Assembly: GCA_031763025.1 (NCBI GenBank)
Contig: JASSKH010000007.1
Coordinates: 7,579,930-7,643,929 of the forward strand
Direction of reading: 5' to 3'
DNA length: 64,000 bases
From: Macrocystis pyrifera
Lineage: Eukaryota; Sar; Phaeophyceae; Laminariales; Laminariaceae
Both the position numbers and the translations under genes were made by a program. Below are positions 12,602-24,130 of the stretch, in pieces. Positions within the stretch are counted from its first letter, which is position 1. The number at the start of each line of letters is the position of its first letter. The notes under the pieces were generated by a model. The model had not been told where the DNA came from. It was given only the letters and a program-made list of their open reading frames with translations, and made no database searches.

Positions 12602-14826
12602 TATGACCGCGTTTCCTGATTCTGCACGCATTCCAGCTACAACATCTTCGAACGTACGCGGAGGATGCGCTGGTCCTCGAAGCGGGATCTCGAACGGGAA
12701 TGCCGCAGGCGGCACCGAAAGGGGGGCCCGGGGCCGGCCGCGAGGCGTTCCTGCTGGCTGTTGCTCCGGATGCATCATCCAAAGAGGTCGGTGGTGCTTG
12801 TTTTTTGGTTTTGTGGCGGTGTGTTTTTTTTCACTCGGGTAGATACCCGGTACCCCCAGAGTTTATGTTCTGGGGTACCCGGGTACTAAACCTAGTTGTC
12901 TTGGTCATACTTGGATAGATACCGGGGTCCCCAGAACGCATACTCTGGGTTACCCGGGTACCGAACCTTTTTTCTTCATACTCGGGTAGGTACCCGGGTA
13001 CCCCCAAAACACATATTCTGGTGTACCGGCGGGGTTCCAAATCTAGTTGTTTGTGTCATACTCCGAGAACCCCGAGGGTATATACTCTGAGATACCCGGG
13101 TACCAAACCTACTGTAGTTGTTTTGGTCATACTAGGGTATGTACCCGGGTACCCCCATAGTACATGATTTGCTGATACCCATCTGAACACACGCTTGAAG
13201 CACTGTGCTCAATAGAGGATGGCGTGGCGCAACATCTCGTTAGGTACCAATACACTCGGGGGGTCGTTTGTATACTTTTGCAGGTCAGCCAATTGGAGAT
13301 GGACCGGAAGACCATCCTGCAGGGCTGCCGGAGCGGATTTGCAGCCTGTTACGATTTGTTCCTGGGCTCGGCAACATCTGCGGCGACGGCGGCGGCTGCG
13401 GCAGTGGATGCCGGAGATGGAATCGAAGCAGGGCCAGAGGGTGGCTACGACATAGCGGCCATCGGGCCGCTGGCAAGGTATGAGGACGTTGGTAGCCGTA
13501 GTGGTGCCTGGAAGCGGCTTCAGTACGCTGAACCGGTGTTTAGCAAATGGTCGTGCAGATAAGTATGAACGCCTTCATCACTGCAACTGCACCCACCGTT
13601 TTGGGGCATTTACTACTTTGAATTAGTGTGGTATCATTTTTTGCCGTAGCAATAGGGTTTTAGTAGAGGTGAAAAGGCGTTGGACGAGGAGACCACGGCA
13701 AGGTTTCCTTTGCCGTTTCCTCCTCCCGCGTCAATCCTCACTCGTGCAAAGCTTGAGCTTCTCCTCCCGTGACCCCTTTCCCTTCCGCCCCCCCCCCCTC
13801 CGTGGGAAACCCCCCCCGTGGAAACTCTTTCCCTTCCGTCCCCCCCCCTCCGTGGGACCCCCCCCCCCCCGCCCGTGGAAACCCTCGCGGCGTAACGACC
13901 AGGTCGGGGGCAGAGGTGGCTCTTGAGTACTTCCCGGAGTCCTTGCTCTCGGTTCCCGTAGACCTCAACACTACGTACTACGAGTCGGGACGTATCATTC
14001 CGGATTATATGAGATGCTCGCCGTCGCCCTTGCCGGCGGGCGAGGGAGGCTTAGCCCAAGACCGGTTCGCCGCCCGCGTCGGGCTTGGTCGCGGGATGAA
14101 GTTGGGTGTAGGTGATAGTGGCGCGGCGCACTCGCAGGGTCCGCTTCGGAGGCTCCTTTCGCACGCGAGACGGCGAGCCTTTTTCCTCTCTCGGCGGCGT
14201 GCTCCCGCTGTTGCGGGTGGTGCGCCTGAAGCTGCTGCCGACGCTGTAGGAGCTGCCGCCGACGCCGCCACCGCTAGCCGAGGGGAGCTATTTGGAGACG
14301 TTACCCCGGTGGCACCGGTCGGGAAAGGTACACACGGCGCGAAGGATGGACAGGAGGAGGAGGAGGAGGGAGGAGGAGGAGGAGGAGGAGGAGGAGGAGG
14401 AGGAGGAGGAGGAGGATGACGACGACGACGAAGGGGGAGAGGAGGAGGAGGAGGAGGAAGAGGAGGAGCAGGGAAGTCCGCCAGGAAAATGCGGTATCAA
14501 CGTTGAAGGTCGTGCTGGTCGCTCTTGACCCCTTGTCGTGGAGACGGGGGGGCAGAGGGCGGTGTCGTGTTTGTGTGTGTGTGTGTTTTGTTTTGCTTGG
14601 GTCAGAGAAATCAGCAAGTGTGGGGCGCGATGGAGCGCAAGCCAGGCAGGCGCTTTTGAAAACCCTCGCGTTCTGCAGCCAGTTGTGGACGTTCTCGCCA
14701 ACTACCCAAAAAAAAACGACCATCGTGTAATTATTTTTTTTTTCAGTTGCGAGCGTTTGGTGCTCTCGTGGTTTGAAGGCAGCCGCCGTGGAAGCCGCCG
14801 CCGCCGCCCTCCGTAGCAACGACTGA
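5730..14826 (+). CDS. Patatin-like phospholipase, 11 exons
   Basis: Acyl hydrolase of the patatin family (Ser-Asp dyad), expected to release fatty acids from membrane or storage lipids. Exons: 5730(?)-7049, 8143-8254, 8865-9202, 9728-10203, 10639-10714, 11718-11813, 12637-12786, 13284-13477, 13667-13768, 13903-14327, 14747-14826; all junction phases agree and give about 1,120 residues. The family signature is clear: 'LAIE' then the oxyanion loop 'GGGMRG' across the first junction, the nucleophile elbow 'GASAG' in exon 2, 'AYFVSRQSNGT' after it, 'ACIRASMLVPGLAGP' in exon 4, and the catalytic-Asp block 'AIEDGCTDVVVL' in exon 5. The first exon adds a long basic and acidic low-complexity region before the catalytic domain. 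Odd points: exon 5 seems to use a GC donor (AAG|GCGAGA at 10714), though a weak GT donor nearby also keeps phase. The true start (5730, 5898 or 5967) and the last three exons are the least certain parts. Confidence 0.85.
8359..8403. repeat. (CTG)n microsatellite
   Basis: About 15 CTG units in the second intron of the patatin-like gene. It reads as poly-Ala or poly-Leu in other frames and accounts for several spurious open frames there. Confidence 0.9.
10817..10867. repeat. Poly-C tract, about 51 bp
   Basis: Uninterrupted C run in the fifth intron of the patatin-like gene. It produces false proline and glycine runs in translation. Confidence 0.9.
11070..11172. mobile_element. Family A inverted-repeat element, copy 1
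   Basis: About 103 bp. The left end reads 'cggaggaccctggtaaat' and the right end is its near inverse 'atttactatggtcctccg'. The interior carries the shared phrases 'gttagtaac' and 'taggtttttgtgtgtacc' found in the other five copies. It has no coding capacity, so it fits a MITE-like non-autonomous DNA element. It lies in an intron of the patatin-like gene. Confidence 0.8.
12131..12216. mobile_element. Family E inverted-repeat element, copy 1
   Basis: A diverged copy of a ~90 bp element with arms resembling 'ctgcagtcccgttttgg' and its inverse. It directly abuts family A copy 2. It lies in a patatin-gene intron. Confidence 0.6.
12218..12325. mobile_element. Family A inverted-repeat element, copy 2
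   Basis: About 108 bp with the family A ends ('accatagtaaataggacc' and inverse) and the interior phrase 'taggtttttgtgtgtacc'. It directly follows a family E copy. Confidence 0.75.
12566..12600. repeat. Poly-C tract followed by (AC)n
   Basis: A C run of about 20 bp runs into a short CA microsatellite, just upstream of exon 7 of the patatin-like gene. Confidence 0.8.
12836..13165. repeat. Hairpin-forming minisatellite, about 4 units of ~75-85 bp
   Basis: Each unit has 'gggtagatacccgggtacccc', a short spacer, 'tctggggtacccgggta', then 'aaacctagttgtcttggtcatact'. Within each unit the 'tacccgggta' blocks are palindromic and form an inverted pair, so every unit can fold into a stem. It lies in the seventh intron of the patatin-like gene. 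A related unit occurs near 25495-25610. Confidence 0.75.
14349..14472. repeat. (GAG)n-rich low-complexity tract
   Basis: Purine-rich GAG/GAC repeats directly after exon 10 of the patatin-like gene, translating as poly-Glu, poly-Gly or poly-Arg by frame. I treat it as intronic because a good GT donor precedes it at 14328, but it could be a coding Glu-rich tail. Confidence 0.7.
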
Positions 14827-15064
14827 CCATTTACCTGGATTTATCATGTACGTGTGGTTCGCTTTATTGTAGGTTTGACAGATTCGTGCTGAACGTTAAA
14901 GAGGTGTGCTATATGCACGTGTGTTCCGTCAGTTGTGTGCCTATTCTCCTGGCCCTAGACCGCGTGCGCACGGAGTTTTATTTTGGGGCGCTCGTTGTGT
15001 ACCCAGTTTTTCGTTCTGGAAATTACGTGGCAGTTCCAAGTCAATTTCGCGGCAACTGGCGTCG

Positions 15065-15972
<908 letters not shown>

Positions 15973-16284
15973 TAGTTGGGTGCATCGAACGACCGCTCTT
16001 TGTGCCGACAGCGTTATCGATCGGTTGCAAACACACGTGTTCTTTTTCTTCCTTGTCTGTATGACTGGTGTTGAATGATTTTTTATTATGTTGGCGGCTG
16101 TCACTATCCACATCGTGAGAGAAAACGAGTTTAGTATACTCGCACGGTGTATCGTACCAGGTACACGGTAGTTCAGCGGGACAGAGCGGGTTGTTTCGTG
16201 CGAGACAATAGAGTGGTAAAGGCGAGGGCCACAGCCGCAGCTTCGAGCGAGTGGAGACACGATTACACTAGTCTGTGTCTTGGG

Positions 16285-16465
16285 AGTCTCAAAAGTCTGG
16301 ACGCGTCCCTTGATGACTTGATGCGCCTCTGGAAGGCTTGACGCGTCTCTTGAAGGGTTTACGCACCTGCTGAAGGATTGACGCGTCTCTGGAAGGCTTA
16401 TCGCAAGCCTGGTGAAGCCAACTACCGTCTCTTGACGTCTGGACGCAAACCTGGCGAAGCCAACT
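16285..16465. repeat. Imperfect minisatellite
   Basis: About 6 diverged units of 20-30 bp around 'gacgcgtctcttgaaggctt', ending in the pair 'ctggtgaagccaactaccg' and 'ctggcgaagccaactatgcc'. No coding role is evident. Confidence 0.6.
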
Positions 16466-18504
16466 ATGCCGCGGAACACCTGTTGCACCAATCGTCGCCG
16501 CCAGGTCGCCGATAGGAAGGAATACTGGACTCGACTCGCGATCGTGACTCCAAGCATCCAAGCACCCACGGGATCAGGAGGTAAATTAGAACGATTTTTT
16601 TATGTTTATATCTGGTATACATTTATATATATTTTTGAGAGACCTGGTTTGGCGTGCTGTGTGCACGGACTGAATGGGCGAATTAATGGGACATAACAAA
16701 AAACTCGAGAACTACGTTTGTCACAGTAGGATATGCGAAGTTCAAACTACTCGTAACTGAAATGATGGCGGCATCCAATCGTTCCAGTCTTGTCTCGGAC
16801 TTAATCAAGGTCTAAGGCTAGAGAAGACTAGCGCTACGAGAAGAGAAGGTATTTGATGCTCTGTTTGCCGTAGCCAGGAGTGAGTACCATGGCGATGGTG
16901 GTTTGCACATTTTAGCGCCAATGGAAATACCGCGACGAAGCGTAAAATTGGAAGGGTTGTGTTTTGGTCATGATACAATGTGTATTCTGCGGGGCGTCCG
17001 TATATCTATGCACATTTTTTTGTACGAAGGGTTTTAGTCAAAAACAGGTATGATCTGGTCCTTTTTGGACCAAAAAGACGGGTACACACTAGAACCAAGT
17101 AAAAAAAACACACTTCGCGAGCCCTGCGATTGGCCAGCCTCATATCGTGTACCTGTTTTTGGATTGGAATGGGCCAGGTACACCTTGATTTTGTCTACTT
17201 CGTCCAAGTCAGTGCTGCTGTAGCTCTCAACTGTTTTTGCCTGATTTTGGGCCAATCAACACGCTGCTTGTTTCACTCTGCACGTCTGTACGTATACGTA
17301 TCACACGTATCTGGTGCGTACATACAATACGCTGATTCCACTTTTCTCTTTTTTTTTCTTGTTCGAGGTGGATGTTGTGCCTCAGTTACGACGTGCACTT
17401 GGTACTACGTATGATATGTAATTGGTACTGCCTCTTGTTGCGTGTGGTGACAGCAGCAGTCGTTATACACAGCACCATGGACACAGGCGGCAGCTCGTCT
17501 GGGCCACCCCGCGTCGAGGTGGGCTCAGTTTTTAGTAGGGCAAAATACCTTAGTGCCGACCGAGCGATTCCCAGAGGGTGGTCGAGGCTTCATAGCTATC
17601 AACGGGGGGGGGGGGGGGGCAGGCAGAAGAAGTACTCTTGGCGCGCCCGCCGTGGCAATTAAAGCAAAGCCTGGTGACCCCCCGCAGGTCCGAGTGGAGC
17701 CTATGGTGCCTGTACCCTCACGAAATAAAAAATATTCCGCACGGTCACTGCTGCCAGGCGCGAAAAAAAAGATGATTGTGATCTCTCATGACCGAAAACA
17801 CCGCTCGTGGCATGTGATTTTTCCTTGGTTTCAGCATGAACTTGGTTCTGACTCAGATGGAACAGGTATATCTGTTGTTTTCGGCTTTTGCCCTTTTTTA
17901 ATGATGTAGTAAAGTCAGTCCCGTGGGTTATGTTTTGGTGTCCTTGGTAGTGCCAATTAATTAATCCGCGATTACGTATATTATATATGTGCAGTGTCTT
18001 GCCCAGATACGGCCCCCACCAAGCACGCGTAACAACATGACAATGTCGATCATAACAGAGAGGCATGCATGTATGTGTTCCTAAGAGGTATTATTTTCAC
18101 TGAGAAATGACCGACCAATACATGGCCGAGTACCGATAGGCGTGGGCGTGGGCACGAGCCACTTCTGCTTCGCGCACACAACAAACAATCTTGACATACA
18201 ATCGCGATTTTTTTCGGGGGACATGGGCACCCTTACTCGTGATGATGAGGCATAGACGGCCCCCGACGGTTATTAGGCCCGTCTGCACAAAAAACGAGTG
18301 CGAGGACATGGGGGGAGCGTGTAGCGTAGCCGACCCTTGCCGAACTACTATAACTAACCATGGCGAAGGTACGAATTTTAAATTCGTGGCAACAAAAGTG
18401 TCCGAGATGGTAAGGCTGAAGGAAGAAAGTTTTGGCGGTCCAGGTACGTACCTGGGATCACGTGCGTAAAATTCTCTGAAGGACACAAAATATATATCGG
18501 CCTA

Positions 18505-18846
18505 ATGTGAAGATGTCACCTACTGAGCTATAGGGGTAAAAGATCGATCGATTACCCAGCCCAGGGCAATCCTTACAACACCCCCACCCCCTCTGAACGG
18601 CGGGATCTTTGGGGCGTCGGTACCGTATACTGCGGTACGCTTCCCTACCCGCTTCGTTTCAATAATACCCGGGGGACCAGGGGGGCATGTTTTTAGGGGC
18701 GCACGTGCAAGCGTTTCTGTAAAAGAAACGTTCGAAGTGAGATTCGAACCCGCCGTATCCTTGACGACGTCTAGTGTGAAGGTGTTACCTACTGAGCTAT
18801 AGGGGTAAAATATCGATCGATTACCCAGCCCAGGGTAATCCTTATA
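18505..18846 (-). repeat. Duplicated tRNA-like segment with pol III A and B boxes
   Basis: On the minus strand, 18805-18733 contains an A-box-like 'tagctcagtaggtaa' and a B-box 'ggttcgaatctc' about 45 bases further on, the spacing of a tRNA gene. The acceptor stem does not pair and the T stem pairs only 4 of 5, so it is a tRNA-derived sequence (SINE head or pseudogene) rather than a working tRNA. The A-box half and its flank ('atcgatcgattacccagccc') are duplicated at 18505-18570, without a B box. Confidence 0.55.
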
Positions 18847-19621
18847 TACCACTAACGGAACGGCTTTCATAAAACGGTCGATGTTACGGTAGTCATGGCC
18901 TATATTCGTACTACCAGTATTCGTAATACCGGGTAATATTTACGATACTACTACGATACGGCAGCCTGCGACGCGTGCGTAAGTCGCGAAAGAAAGCGCG
19001 AGATACGAATATAGCCGGAACCTTTATCGCACGCCCAAAAAGAGTTGGATGGCAATAATCCGTAGGCATGAGAAGAGTTTGTCGTGGCAAAAGCACCCAC
19101 GAGATCAGTTTATATGTGTACGATAAGAAGAGCGTTTTGCAAGGACCCTGTACCGTACCTTACGACAAGAAGTTATTTCTAAATAACCTCGTAAATGTAC
19201 CGAAGACTTACACCCTACGGGCTGTGATAGATGGCAGCTGTCATAGCCCAGCCCGCAGCTGTCATAGCCCAGCACGCACGTAGCTTGTATCTCTCGAAAC
19301 TCTCGTCATCCGTACTTTTGCTGCACCTCGTAACTCTCAAAACTCACAACCATCGTCTCTCGTACCCGAGGTTCGTCGCTTCTGTTCTCGCAACTTGCAA
19401 CAAATAAATGAAACTGCCAAAAACTGCCACAAGCAACGCTTCGCCATTCATGTACAACTCTCCCACATGCCGAGAAACCCTCATCACACAGCACCATCAG
19501 GAGACAACCACACAACAACTAGAGCGAGTCGTGGACTGGTTCTCTGGTAGCTCTTGTTATCGTTTCGACAACTCGTCCCATCTCCAACTTTCCCCCTGCA
19601 GAAACTCATCAATCGGCCGAC

Positions 19622-19753
19622 ATGATGCAGCATAGAAGGAGTTGGAGAGTCGTTGCTGCATCGCGTGCGGCTGTTGGCGTGCTGTTCCTGGCACTCTCGG
19701 CCGTCATTGGTCTTGCCTCAGGAGCTGGAATCGTACCTGGGCCGGTGGTACCG
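19622..19753 (+). CDS. Candidate first exon with signal peptide (hypothetical)
   Basis: Forty-four codons from an ATG at 19622 to a GTGAGA donor at 19754, phase 0. The peptide has a basic N-terminus ('MMQHRRSWR'), a hydrophobic core ('VGVLFLALSAVIGLASG') and a likely cleavage site, followed by 'AGIVPGPVVP'. That is the profile of a first exon of a secreted or ER-routed protein. It could splice in phase to an acceptor at 27004 and so belong to the small gene at 27-29 kb, but nothing else supports that, and no nearer partner exon was found. It may be a chance open frame. Confidence 0.3.
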
Positions 19754-20117
19754 GTGAGAGTCGGCTGCGTCGGGTTTGTGTGTGTGTACGTTCACGGCAA
19801 CTTTGTGTGACGTCGGTGCGGGTTGCAGTGGGAAAGTATTGTCTCCTGCTGGAGAAACATGTTGCAATCGTGTTTGACTCTCAGCTTGCACTTGATCACA
19901 GGGTGACACACTCTGGTCACCGGAAACGAACACGCGGCGTTCATCCGCCACATCATGCCGATATGACAGCTGCAGGCAGCCGAAGCACTCACAGTGTCTA
20001 AGCTGCTACAGCAGTACAGGCCCGCCATCAAGAGACACCTACGAAACCTGAGCAAGCCTTGGCAAGCCCTTCATGACCTTATTGTGACGCCATGACGCCA
20101 CCCTAAGCATACCACTT

Positions 20118-20183
20118 TGGGCGGAAATATGAGGAGCGTTCAATCAATAATATGAACACCAATCGGTCCTTATATTTCCGTCC
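20118..20183. repeat. Short inverted-repeat element
   Basis: The left arm 'gggcggaaatatgagga' and right arm 'tccttatatttccgtcc' are near-perfect inverses around an AT-rich loop of about 30 bp. It resembles a tiny MITE. Confidence 0.55.
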
Positions 20184-20864
20184 AGAGCTGTCCTCATGTA
20201 CCTGGTACCTGGTATGTTGTACCAGGTACCTGGTAATAGTTACAGCAGTGTACGTAAGGGCTCGACGCTATTAACCCTTTCAGAGCTCCAGTGCCGTTTT
20301 GGGGACGAACCAGTCAAATTCTGAGTACTTTGTAATTTGTGCCCAAATCGCGACTGCAGCCTTAAGAGGATTAACGATAAATCCAATTTTCTTACGTGGT
20401 GTCCCCCAAAAAGCGAGGCCTTTTATAATAGGCTGTTTCCTGCGCGGTTCGATTTCGAGCTTCAGACTTGTATTTCGATCCCAAAAATGAAAGCATCTGC
20501 TTATTAGGCCAATTCTTTATGCGGTCGGAAACGTGGATTGAAAAAGCCGGTTTCCGATCGGTTATTTTTCCGACTGGATTGTGAATCGCTACCCTTCTTA
20601 CCGTCCGTCGGATCGAATATACAGTTTTTTTTATGTTTTTTGGAGGCGTTTTGGTGTAAGGAAGTGACTGTTAATAGCTTGACTAGCTCCAAAAAAAAGG
20701 GCACAGGGTAGGCGGAAGTCGGTTCGAAACTGCTTCACCGTAATGCTCGTGGGGTCAGAGAGGTCTTCATCTTTCAGCAGCAGCTGCGCCCAACCACACA
20801 TACATGCTGATGTCTCGCTTCTTCCTCGAGCAGCGTGTGAGCTTCACACGCGGGGCGTTCTCCT

Positions 20865-20965
20865 CCATCTCGTCCTCGAGGCCATCGCGGCGCTGGACTT
20901 CTTCGAGAGCCGCCAAAGCTGCAGCCAGCGCAGCAGTTGGCAAAAGGTCATCGATACCGCGCACT
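20865..20965 (-). CDS. Weak candidate exon, unknown
   Basis: On the minus strand this reads 'GIDDLLPTAALAAALAALEE' and continues with an acidic segment to a GTGAAG donor-like site near 20860. The composition (Ala, Leu, Glu and Asp, amphipathic) is coding-like and unlike the surrounding repeats. No family was recognised and no flanking exon was found, so it may be a fragment of an undetected minus-strand gene or chance. Confidence 0.22.
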
Positions 20966-22138
20966 GTGGCCGTCGGGTGCTGACACGTGCTGCTGACGGG
21001 AGTAGATAATGATGTACCAGGTATCACGCTGACTCGCGGCGAGCAGCAGCAGAAGTGACAGCAGCCACGCGAGCGTCGCCGATGTTGTGGTGTGGGGTCG
21101 TGCCTGTCGTATGCGGCGGGATTTTCAAACTTTTCCGAAGCATGAATCCGACTGGCGTGTTAGATCGATAATCTCAGTTTTCTGGACTGTCTGGTTCTTC
21201 CAGCTAGAAAGAAATAATCGAAAAATATTGGAAAGAAAAGGCGCTTTTTCAAGTGCATAAGAAAGCCGATTTTTTTGTCTTCGATCGCGAAGCGGCGTTT
21301 TCAATCCATGTTTCCGACTGCATAAGAACTGGCCTTAGGCAGTCCCGATATTCAAGATCTGACAAAAAAAAAAAAATCGATTTGAGAATCCGATGGCCCA
21401 AGGCTGACTTTGGCCCAAAATCTGACGACTTGGGCCACCAGATGTTCTTATCGAAAAATTGCATCAGTCTCTGAAATTCAAGATGTTATCCACGACAGCA
21501 AGCAGCAGCAGAACGATCGATGAGTTGGATGGTGACACAGCTGCATAGCGGCGTTGCTTCGCGCTTGATGCGCAGTCGGCGGGCGGCACTTCTCTCCGTG
21601 GCCGGACGACGGTCGGCTGTCGCGGGCTCGGACCTAGAGACCAAGAGAAGCGCACTCGGCGCGCACCTTTCACTGGACACGTACTTGTAGTCTCGCACAG
21701 CAGCAGCAGTCAGTCACATTGTCAAATACAAAATATCAAGACAGGTTGACTCTAGCGCACTCGGCACGTCTCTTCGCCGCCAGATCAGAAGCAGACAGCG
21801 TTGGCTCGGACGCTTGGGTCCTATGCGCATTGCAGCGCACTCGGCGCGTCTCTTCGCGGCGCTATACCGCAACAACAGCAGTTGGTCTCGGCGTTTGTTC
21901 GAAATCTCTGCGCGCAAAAATAAATCCTATTGTTTTGCATAGGAAGACTGTTTCGATTTTGCGAACTTCACATCCGAAAATGCGATCGGGTAAAAAATCT
22001 GAAGCTCCAAATCTGAACCGCATAAGAAACAGCCTTATGTTCTTGCTCGTTTTGTTCGTGGGCCTATACTGCTGCACTGCACGTATATACGATAGGAACA
22101 CCTTGTCTGCGAGACCCTTCATACAGTCAGGGCGCAGT

Positions 22139-22560
22139 GGGGGGGGGGGGGTGTACTCATTATCATGCATGGCCGCAGTCGTATGACCGTAGACCCTCGC
22201 ACCCCTACAATGCCGGGACGGAACACGTCGGGTCGGGTTTCACCGACCAGGCAGACATTGCTTGCACCAAGCGCGAAGGGCCGTGCACCAAGCGCGAAGG
22301 GCCGTAAAGGTGTTGGGCGAGTCGCATGAAGGGTGAGCTTTATCCTACTAAGAACCGCTTTAGAGGCGGATTTTTTTGCATATAGATGACATCATCAATG
22401 ACTTGAAATAATTTCTAGTGTGGCCACTTCCAGAGACAGCACTGGGTTTACCATGTAACTGCCTCTTGGGTGCCACACCATATACACACTACGTGATACG
22501 ATCGTCCCCCTTGTGCGGGAGTATAGGTTCTCCCCGCACAAAAGTGATCTAACTTGACCT
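22139..22560 (+). mobile_element. Family C dispersed element, copy 2
   Basis: It starts at a G run with 'tgtactcattatcatgcatgg' and keeps the family order through 'ggccacttccagagacagc' to about 'ctaacttgacctccagc'. The far end, including the distal G run, is missing. A small internal duplication of 'gcaccaagcgcgaagggccgt' is present at 22264-22305. Confidence 0.75.
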
Positions 22561-23034
22561 CCAGCCGAAAAAAGACGGCTTGATATTCAGCAGTGATGAG
22601 TAGAAGCCCGGGGAACAGAACCGCAGGAGGACGGCTTTCACACACTTTTTTGTTATAGTCTTCGTATGGGTCACATGTACGCTTATCTGATGGGGAACCT
22701 TTGTGATCAGGGCAGAGAACGTAAGCGAAGCAAGCGTGCCTCGTCCGCAGTACGACCACTTGTGTGTAGCAAACCGACGCCAAGTTCGAGAAGTCCCGCG
22801 ACGCGAATCGGACGAGGGAAGAAACGGCTGAACTCTTTCTTCGCGATATAAACGCGACAGGGCACATGCCGTACCGTCGTCGTGGAGAGGGGAGGGGGGA
22901 GAAGAGCCTGCCTAGCGACCCCGGAGATGAGTTACGCCTTGAGAGGGAAGAGCTGGAATAGAAGGACAACAGATCAGACATAGGATGGAAAAAAAACGAC
23001 AACAACGACAACAACGAACTACTCCGGACGAGTC

Positions 23035-23130
23035 AACCCCTTTAGAATGGCAGTCCGATTTTGAGGACACACCCTTCGAATTCTAACCACAGAAGGTTGT
23101 CCCCTAGACGGGACTGCAACTCTTACGTAA
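23035..23130. mobile_element. Family E inverted-repeat element, copy 3
   Basis: A diverged copy: 'cccctttagaatggcagtcc' on the left and 'gggactgcaactcttacg' on the right, with 'gaggacacacccttcgaattc' inside. The arms are inverse to each other. Confidence 0.5.
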
Positions 23131-23875
23131 TGGGGTTGATGCGGAAATCGCAGAGAAGCTGGAGTCAAAATATTGATATTGCTGCTGCTTGTTAGGCTTT
23201 TTTTTTTTCTTCGCCGGCGCTCGCTGCTGTGTGTCGAATTTGCTGAAGCTTTTGAAAAAAAACTATTACCGCCCATCGCGTGCAAGCAATCGCTCTTGTT
23301 ACGTATGTGCCAGTAGTGTGACAACGATTTTGAGCCTCGTACGAGCTCCGACAAAAAAAGGTCGAAACGGACTCTTCGTTACATCAACCATCGCTCGGTG
23401 GGAGAAATTTCTCGAACGGTACGCGAGGTAGGGGTTTGGGATAAAAGCTTCAAAGGCGAAGTGCATTTCAAATCACGTGTCACGCCTCAGACGGATGATC
23501 GATTCCCACAGCATGCGTGCATGCATGATCTAGTTCGAGATATCTCGGGTCAGACGGATGTATCCCTGGTCTGCATGACCTACAGCAGTAGTTCGTGTTG
23601 TCGGCCGGAGTGGTTCGAGAGGCGTTCTACGATAGATGTACACCCCAATTTTTCTGAGGCTCCTCACTTGATCTTAAGGAGCTCCACACCTCATCCGAGA
23701 ACTGACTTCAGCAGAAATTATTAATCGCATTGCGGTGAATAAATAACCCCATGGCCCAGGTATACAATTACGTCATTTTTCGGAACAAGATGAGCATTCG
23801 AACGATTTTGGGTTAAGGAGCCCCGTCATCCAGAAAAACGTTTTTTAGCGGAAAAGTGCTATTAACACCTCTATC

Positions 23876-24130
23876 GTAGATCGCGTCGGGAGCCGTATAT
23901 GTAGTCTGCATGATCTGGCACGTGTTTCCTGGGCTGGATCAGTACTATTACGGGGGTCCATAGTTAACGGGACTAAATTTTGTTAGTAAAAATAGGTAAA
24001 TATATAGGTTTTTATGTCCACCATAGGTCCTATTAACTATGGACCCCCGTAATACTATGCCAATCCTGCACAACCTCTCGCAGCCGGCAGGTAAGGGACT
24101 AGATGATCTACTGTAGATAGATAGATAGAT
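23876..24130 (-). mobile_element. Family B element interrupted by family A
   Basis: Family B pieces ('gtgtttcctgggctggatc' on one side, 'atcctgcacaacctctcgca' and 'gactagatgatctactg' on the other) flank family A copy 3. The two sides join into a continuous family B sequence when compared with the uninterrupted copy at 53.2 kb. Confidence 0.6.
23946..24054. mobile_element. Family A inverted-repeat element, copy 3 (nested)
   Basis: Ends are 'attacgggggtccatagtta' and the inverse 'taactatggacccccgtaat'. The same three bases, ACT, lie immediately outside each end, a possible 3 bp target duplication. It sits inside a family B element. Confidence 0.8.

Noticed and set aside
12836..13165. CRISPR-like array
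   Set aside because: Units are adjacent, imperfect and palindromic with no unique spacers, in a eukaryotic intron.
17553..17909. 118-residue open frame on the plus strand
   Set aside because: It includes a G run and has no recognisable domain or partner exon; composition matches non-coding flanks.
18733..18805. A functional tRNA gene
   Set aside because: The A and B boxes are present but the acceptor stem does not pair and the anticodon arm is not regular.
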